Of a DNA stretch of 64,000 bases, positions 57,061 through 64,000 are shown piece by piece. The notes beneath the pieces were generated by a model. That model made no database searches and was not told the origin of the DNA. It was given only the letters and a program-made list of their open reading frames with translations. The stretch covers positions 62,001 through 126,000 of the forward strand of contig NC_134379.1 of NCBI RefSeq assembly GCF_035582795.1. Direction: 5' to 3'. The translations under genes and the position numbers were made by a program. The DNA is from Mycteria americana. Its lineage: Eukaryota; Chordata; Aves; Ciconiiformes; Ciconiidae. Within the stretch, counting starts at the first letter, position 1; the number at the start of each line of letters is the position of its first letter.

Positions 57061-60000
57061 AAGCAGCTGAGGTGCGCCCCAGCTCCCGAAAATGGCATGC
57101 TGAAAGTTAAATAGAGAGACCTGGATCGTGCAAGGAGAAGTTGTATTAAGAGGACAAGAGAACAAATGGAGAATTTTGCAGTGCAACTAAAGGAAAAAAC
57201 AGAAACACCGGGGGAGACACACAAATGGATGACTCTGGGAGCACAGAAAGGCAAAAGAATGGCCCAGTGGCATGCCAAAAGGCAATCGGAAAACCCTGAA
57301 GCACACCAGAAAGCTCCTGGAACAGTCTGAGACAGAAAAGAAGGCTAAACAGAAAACTTGCATGACAAATGGCAGGCCTCGGTACACACCAAAACGCCCC
57401 TAATTCATGCAGTGGGGCTCAGTGGGACTGATGGGAAGTCACCTGTCCCTATGTAAATTTCAACTCCCACCCCCGCCACCAAAGGCCCCAGCCCTTGGCA
57501 CCAGACATACCAGGAATGTCTCAGGGTGCTGATGGATAATGCAGGAGCGGCTTTCAGGACCTTTCACAGCACTAGAGGGACCCTGGCTGCCGCCAGGATG
57601 ATGCAAACAGTTCCTAACAGCCAAATGTCCGTGGCAACACAAGAGAAATTCCCCGCAGCCCTGTGAACAGCACAGGGGTTGCTCTAGAACCTTAAAGAAC
57701 CTTAAAATGGTCCAAGAGCCGTTTAGGACTGGTCCCCATTTCCTCAGACACAATGTGTAATGTCCTCCCTGGAGCTCTGTGTTGAGACACTTTTTACTGA
57801 TTGCAAAGGGACATGGATTTGAGCAGCCCCTGCGGGAAGCTGCTGCTGGGCACAGCCTCAGCGGCATGCCTGAGAGCCAAGCCTGTGGGAGCTCCACTCA
57901 TGGGTGTTGACATGGCATGTCCATCAGAGACCATGGGTACGGAGGCCAGGGGAAGCCAGGTGCATCCCCCATGGGGTGGTGGTAATGCTAGGCAGCGTGT
58001 GAGTCCAGCCCCACAGAAAGGAGGCAGGCGGCCTACATCTCGATCGCTCAGAGACACCGCAGTCGTGCCTTCGGAGCGCCTCTGGGGAAGCATCCTTGCT
58101 GAGGGCTGTTTGTGCCATCTGAGAAGAGCACAATAAGATCGAGTGCTTGGAAGCAGAAACGAAGCACATTCAGACTCTAGAAACAAGTTTGTTTGTTTGT
58201 TTTTCCTCTGTGGGAGGAATCAACTGTTGGAACAACTTGTCCAAGGAGGTACTGGATTTGCTAGTGCTTTCCAATCAAGATTATATGTCTGTATAAAATC
58301 AAAGTGCTGTATTTTATGACGATGGGGCAGTTTGGCCACTCTATCTTTTGTCCGAAGTTTAGTTAGCTGAATGTACTCAAGGGCAGTAGGAGTTTACTTC
58401 TTTCTAGTATGAGTGATCTAGGGTTTCTGTTTCATCAGCTACCTGGGAATGACAGGTGGGACAACTGAAAATTTGTCTAGAGGAGTTAAGTCAGTGTCAC
58501 AGGCCTTGAGAGAGCAAAGGGTATTTGAGGGAGCATGTTACTAAAATCTTAGCTGTATGCTATTAGCTAACAGGCCCTGCCTGAAGAAGGAAATCATCCC
58601 AATGCCCGTTTCTGTTAGGATGTGACCGATCCATTTTCTCTGGTGGAAAAGTTCCTGCCCTCCACTGCTTGCGCTTGCCCTTGCCCTGCAATTAACTCGG
58701 TGCCTCCCTGGTTTGGTAACTCGGGAGTCAGTGAGGCTGTGCTGTGACACGGTTACTTCTAGCTTGCTTTCTTTAAACAAACAAACAAAAAACCCCTCCA
58801 TCCTGGGGATTATCTCCGTTAACTAGTTTATACCATGACTACTCAGACCATTGTAGCATCTCTGTAAAGAGAAAGATGGATGGGACGGTGAGAAGGAACT
58901 ATTTATCCTAGCTTCAGTGCCTGAGCAAGCCTGCCCATGTATTTCACCCTGAGGCCAGAAAGAGAGAAGTGATTTGCCCAGCATGGATGAGCTAGCCTTT
59001 GTCAAAGCTAAGTTAGCACTTGGCCGTAGCTAGCTTCTGGCTTGCAGGCAAAATGCCAGTACCCTGGCTCAGTTTGTATGTTATTGGCAAAGTATAACAC
59101 AGAATACTGTCTGCTCCTCTTTGTCTGTCCTTTTGTCTGCTCCTGCATCCAAAGTAAGGGAATGAGAATATGACAAGCAACCAAGAGCACTTTGCAGATT
59201 TGTGGTCCTAGGGGAGTTTTACTCATGCTATCAGGGGTTTCAGAGAGTTGTTCTGAGAGATTCAGAACATGTGATGAAGTCACAATGGCTGCGTGTGTTT
59301 GAGGCCAGCGTCACGCAGTATCGTTTTAGCTACGTTCCTCACTTTCTTTCTTTGGCTTGTATTGTAGGTAACGATTACAGTTATTTTGTGGGCGGTAGGT
59401 CTGGATTAAGAGGCTCTGACCCACCTTGGGAGGCGTTAATGTCCCATCCGTAGTTCTGTGGGGGTGTGTAAAGTGATTGAGTTGTAAAACAAAACACCTG
59501 GGGAGGAGATTTTTTCTTTTAAAACCAAATAACTCTCTAGATGTGCTCTAGCTGGCAGCCCCACACAGCTGCTGTGGCTATGGTAACCTTTGCTCCGAGG
59601 GGACAGAAGTGAGCAAAAGGAGGTGGTGCTGGTGTGGAAGTGGCCTTAGGAGCCACTGCTGAAGGAAGTACAGCTCATTCAGATCCTTGCAGCCTGACAC
59701 ATCCTGCTTGATTTCCCTCTGTGCTGCGTCTCGACTGAGGACAGAGTCCATGGAATCTAGGTTCAGTCATATTTACCTTGTGCTGTCTCTTGGACACTGG
59801 AAGGGTTTTGCAGACTCTTGCTTGCTGTCTAGCTGTCATTGGCCTTTCTTGGTATGGGACAGCCACGATGGGGCTGTCAAACCCATCTTTTCCAAGAGCT
59901 GTTTCACTGTAGCTTCCTCTGTCTTGACTGCTAGATTCACACAAGAGACATGCCTGCTCTACTTTGTTGCATGGGCAAGGGATCTTTCCCACAGAGGCTT

Positions 60001-62920
60001 TTCTGCATCGCACATTTACTTAGCCAGTCCCCTCTCTGGAGAGAACGCAGGGCTTCTTGACTGTTAATAACCTTCATTTGGAGCCAGTTGTTGCCTTTCT
60101 TGGGAAAATTGTGACATGGTCGAAGGCTGAGCCTACCCTTAGAAACACAGCATGACTGACAAGGCGATCTGTGGAGCATGTGCCATCTCCAGAGAGGATT
60201 CAGTGACAGTTACTTGGGTTGTAGGAAGACAGCTGGTGACAGCTGGCGAGTTTATCCTTTTATCGTTGTGGCTGTCAGTGCTGCTGTTCTTCCCATAGTT
60301 CCCTTTCCATGCATGTCAGTGCTGCAGCTGTGCTGATTAAGTGCAGAAGATGAATTCACTTGCTTGTTATTTCAGCCTTTTATAGATCCAGGTCTCGTTA
60401 ATGGGTCTACCCGGCAGAGACAAGAGGGGAGTTTGGGGGTTTTTTATCTTTTTTTTTTCCCCCCCTCACCCTTCTGTATTTTGATTGAGAAGAGGTAATT
60501 CTACAACTCCTGTCTACAACAGTTTTCACTCCTGCTGAAGCTATAGTATCATGCTTAGCAGGGAAAGCTGCAAGTAAATGAATGCACATTGCATTCAGCT
60601 CTCAGGATTAGTTTCCCATCTGTCCATCTGCATTGTGGCACAAAATTAGAAAGCAGTCCTTCCAGCATGCAACTCTGACCTGCATTTCCCTCAACCGATT
60701 TATTCAGTCCTCAAGTGGTCAATTTTGTCATCTTCTATTCTTCACAACCAATGAAATACATGTGAAAAGGAACTGCCTGCAGGACGTAAAAGTGTAACTG
60801 CAAGTACTGAACGAAAGCTGAGCTTCCTGGTCTTTTCACAGCTTTCTTGCCAAACTCTTTGGCCTCACTGGCTCTCAGTTCTCTATGGGAAAAGAAGCCT
60901 GTAAAAGCCACATAGAAACATTAGCTGGCAAGGGCAGAGTAGCCTTCCCTCCCCTCAGCTGCAGGTTTTTTTATCCCCTCTTTGGCATCCACAGTGGTGT
61001 ACTGAGCTGAGTCAGGGCTGAGAATGGTGGGAGAGAAGTTAAGTCTAAGGACTGGAGTCACAGGTGGCAACAGCAGCCTTTGTACTCCCGGCCTTTTTTC
61101 TTGCCTCTTTTTTGAGGCCTTGGGTAAGCGAAGCCCCTCATGCTTTCAGGGGAATAAAACTCCTCTTCCTTCCAGCCTTTGCCTGCCTCTGTGGCATACT
61201 CAGGGGACAGGCTGTCACTGTATGGGGGCACGTGACCCAGCAGGGACCTTGTTTTGATGGAGTCGTGACTGCCACAGATGGAAGACTGCACTTGTAAAGT
61301 TACCCCAAACACTAAAGTGGGGGAAGGTGCCACCTTCTCCCTGAGGAGAAGTCAGCTCAACTGTGGCTTATTTCCTCATGGGAAACAACTTATTACAGTT
61401 GTTCTGATGAAGCGCAGACCTTTTAGAAGTCAGCTCAACTGTGGCTTTCTCATTGCCCTGCCAACACTGACTCTGGTATCATCTTTTATTTCCAGTCTGC
61501 AGATTCTGAAATGTAAAACCCTCTTGTTCCCTGCCCACTACACTTGCCACCTGCCAGCTCTCACCTTACACAATCAGAATGCTCTTGAGGACTGAGACAG
61601 ACTTGGCTCTCTCTGTACTGCCTCAAGTATGATGGAGTCCTGATTCTTTATTGAATTTCCTCACTGACTGGATAAATTCCATAGCTTGTGTAATGTAGGA
61701 GGTCAGCCTGGAACAAGCATTCCCAGATGTTTTGGGTCATGAGTGAATGTACTTTCTTGCAAATGGCCAGCCACTGTTCCCTTTAAATTTGGAATGAGAA
61801 CAGTATACGATGATACCGTTTCATGGGCCTGCTGTGAATCACTTACCTGCACCCTTCTGACTGCCGGTGGGCTGCAGAGCACGATCAGGAATGCCATGTT
61901 GATGACCTAATTGTCCCATCTGGTTTTAAAACTAGTGAGTGAGACCTACAGGCATTACTTTAACTTTCATAGTCATGCCTGATACGTTTAAGCAGCACAG
62001 AGGCTACTTCTAAGCGCCTTCAGAATGTCTTTTGTGTGGTAATAAATTAGTAAGAATGCAGTAAATAATGTGGAACGGGAATATTTACAGAGTATATATT
62101 TTCCCCCAAAGCTCTGAAAGGCTCGATAAGGGAGGAATATACCCACTGCTCACTGAGATAAGCTCCCTGAGACAGAATGCAGCAGATGTTTAACAAGCTC
62201 TAACAGCCCCCAGACAATAACTCAGGAACAGGTCTGAGGGGTACTGTGTACAATGGAAGGCAATACTGGGAATTTTAGAATGTCAGAAGAGAGTCATTCC
62301 CAAATGGTAGGTGGGCCAAAATAGAAGTAGTGACAGTGTCCAAAAAGTGCCAGTGCAAGCTCCTCACTTCTGTGTTTTGTCCAAATGATGGTGCCTCTGT
62401 TAACACAAACCTCTCAAACGCCCTGCAGATTGAACAGGGGCTGTTCCCAGAGAGGAGCATGATACCAGGTTAATCGCTGCTTGCTCCAGAGTTTGGCTTG
62501 CATTTTTCATGTTGGCTCGGCTTGGTTTGGCTTGCGTTTTCATCGTTACTCTGATTACGTATCCAGTTGGGTCAGTAGGTACCGTTGGAAAGGAATAATT
62601 TGCGTTCTTCACCGTGGTGTAAGTTACAGATTCCTGACTCTTAGGTTGTAGTCTTCTGTGTGAGATAAGGAGTAGGGGGGGAGGAGGAGGGCATGGAAGA
62701 GCACTTCATTCAGACTTTAATTCAAAGATGTAGGCTTTGTTTCAAACAGTTTGTTGGCTGCTGCAGAGCTGCTTGAAGGAGGTGACTAGATGTCTGCATT
62801 TTGCCTCTACTGTCTGGAATACAGGATGGTACCCAGTGTCCTGTTGAAAATTTCTACAAGGTTAATTTTTTTTCTGAATTTTATTTGGGTCACAAGACTT
62901 TCCTTGTCTCTCCCTTTCAG
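57061..62920. other. Apparently single-copy, intron-like DNA
   Basis: AT-richer, with no retroviral or LINE block recognised and no long conserved open frame on either strand. A short direct repeat (AGAAGTCAGCTCAACTGTGGCTT near 61347 and 61426) and small AAAC and TTTG runs are the only repeats noticed. It is best read as intron or intergenic DNA next to the CpG-island gene. Confidence 0.45.
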
Positions 62921-63050
62921 TGGTATCCAGCACCAAGGCAGAGCCTTAGTAGACCGGGAGCAGTCCTGCACCCATGACACCAAAAGGGATGTGCCACTGT
63001 AGTCCATGGGATGCTGCTTCTATTACAAGCTCCTTAAAGAAACCTAAGCG
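62921..63050 (+). other. Candidate exon with start codon
   Basis: A pyrimidine-rich acceptor (TTGTCTCTCCCTTTCAG, ending 62920) precedes it and a strong donor GTGAGT follows (63051). One frame is open from 62953 through the donor and has an ATG at 62974, encoding 25 residues ending LKKPKR before the donor splits the next codon. It could be a 5' coding exon of a gene driven by the upstream CpG island. I do not recognise the protein, and a chance combination of splice-like sites is possible. Confidence 0.3.
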
Positions 63051-64000
63051 GTGAGTTTTCTCAAGGAGAATATTTTCCGTAAATGCATATCACAGGCTGA
63101 CTGTCTGTACTCTGACATTTTAAATATGTAGTTCCTAGAGTTCGTCTTCCTTCTCATTCAGCTATTCACTATGTGAGAGATGCCCCCTACTCCTGTTAGA
63201 CAGCACTACAAAGAGCCTGATATCCTGGAGTTAAAACCTCACCCACCAAAGGCTGAAAAACAAACCATTAATTGCGGTTGCTCTCCTGAGAAACGCCTTC
63301 TCTCTCTCTCTCCCCTCTCGCCCCCCTCTCTTCTGTCTTCTTTTTTAAACTAGGCAGTGCAGTTGCAATTCTTGCATTTAGCTGGTTGATTGTAGTTCAA
63401 ATTGCAGATTTTACTTCTCTCTGCTTTACTCTGATCACTTTGTTATTTCAAGGTGCTAGAGATATGCCATGTCTTACTCTCAAATGCAATGCTCTCGGGC
63501 ATTTGCATTCCGTTCCATTCTCCAGAGATGGTTATGCTGTACACCTCATCAGATGTACACCATCCAGATGATGCTGTACACCTCATCATATTGGGTGCCT
63601 TCCAGTGGTGCACCAAGTGAGGTGGCTAACATCTGTCACTCTTTCTTTTTGAACTCCTCACCTTCCCTGGCAGAGAAGAGTGTGCCATGGAAGTTCTGCT
63701 TTGGTAGAATGTTTTGGTTCTGGACTTCTTCTTGGGAGGATTTGGGGTTATTTATTTTGGTGTGGTTTTGCTTTTTCTACAGCTCTAGGTTAGGGGAGAT
63801 GCATTCAAAAGAATGCAACTTGTTCTTCAAAGGGCAGGAGAAGAGATGAGTGGTGGTCCTAGTTTCTGGAGTGTGATCGAGAGCGTTGGGAAGGCTCATT
63901 TCATAGATTTGAATCAGCCTGTAAGAAAGGCCAATTTTCAAAGCAAGAAAATGGTCTACTGGTTATTTGATCAGTGATTCACAGTACTCAGAAAATGTAA
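63051..64000. other. Intron-like DNA to the window end
   Basis: No gene was recognised. It contains a CT-rich run (63297-63345) and an 18-bp direct repeat ATGCTGTACACCTCATCA at 63534-63551 and 63571-63588. The 126-codon frame at 63469-63849 lacks any domain I recognise. Confidence 0.4.

Noticed and set aside
56623-57186. Long frames of 109-178 codons on both strands in the CpG island
   Set aside because: Stop codons are rare in GC-rich DNA; overlapping frames on both strands without domains are expected by composition.

Overview
The window looks like vertebrate, specifically bird, nuclear DNA. The grounds are a CR1 LINE with the typical octamer-like 3' end (ATTCTGTGAT), several retroviral LTR families of avian type, split host exons with splice sites, and a CpG-island promoter. 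I recognise no bacterial genes, tRNA or rRNA genes, or CRISPR arrays. The solo LTR type in the array is one I associate with neoavian birds; the species cannot be read from the sequence.

Positions 1-32704 are a tandem array of six nearly identical units of 5450 bp (unit 4 is 5454 bp), running off the left edge of the window. Each unit, read on the minus strand, holds an LTR with a TATA box, a leader, a broken gammaretrovirus-like gag followed by a protease remnant, and then about 2.2 kb of non-retroviral or chimeric sequence. Pol and env are not visible. Every unit carries the same solo LTR of another family, with a CCCTT target duplication, just upstream of gag. Every unit also carries one exon of the host gene NAA20 (NatB catalytic subunit) with both splice sites. 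The array ends at a clearly diverged LTR copy (about 32644-33124).

Positions 33125-41500 hold a degenerate ~57-bp minisatellite, a decayed plus-strand ERVL-like provirus (33896-38945: LTR, gag, protease, RT, RNase H, integrase piece, a membrane-spanning tail, truncated 3' LTR), a degenerate ~260-bp satellite and a short ~45-bp repeat that also occurs in the array unit. Positions 41500-44460 are mostly single-copy, with one long palindrome and an old LTR. Positions 44460-52000 hold C/A-rich paralogous segments, a 5'-truncated CR1 (45151-46690) and a compact young ERVK-like provirus (48317-50261) with a 6-bp target duplication, a tRNA-Lys primer site and 346-bp LTRs differing at three positions. 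At 52440-53281 there is a minus-strand LTR with a tRNA-Leu-like primer site. Positions 53347-53805 are a diverged single copy of part of the array unit.

From about 56 kb the sequence becomes gene-like. A CpG-rich promoter at 56.1-57.1 kb carries four evenly spaced ZNF143-type motifs. It is followed by about 7 kb of apparently single-copy, intron-like DNA with one weak candidate exon (62921-63050). No intact host protein-coding gene could be assembled in this window.
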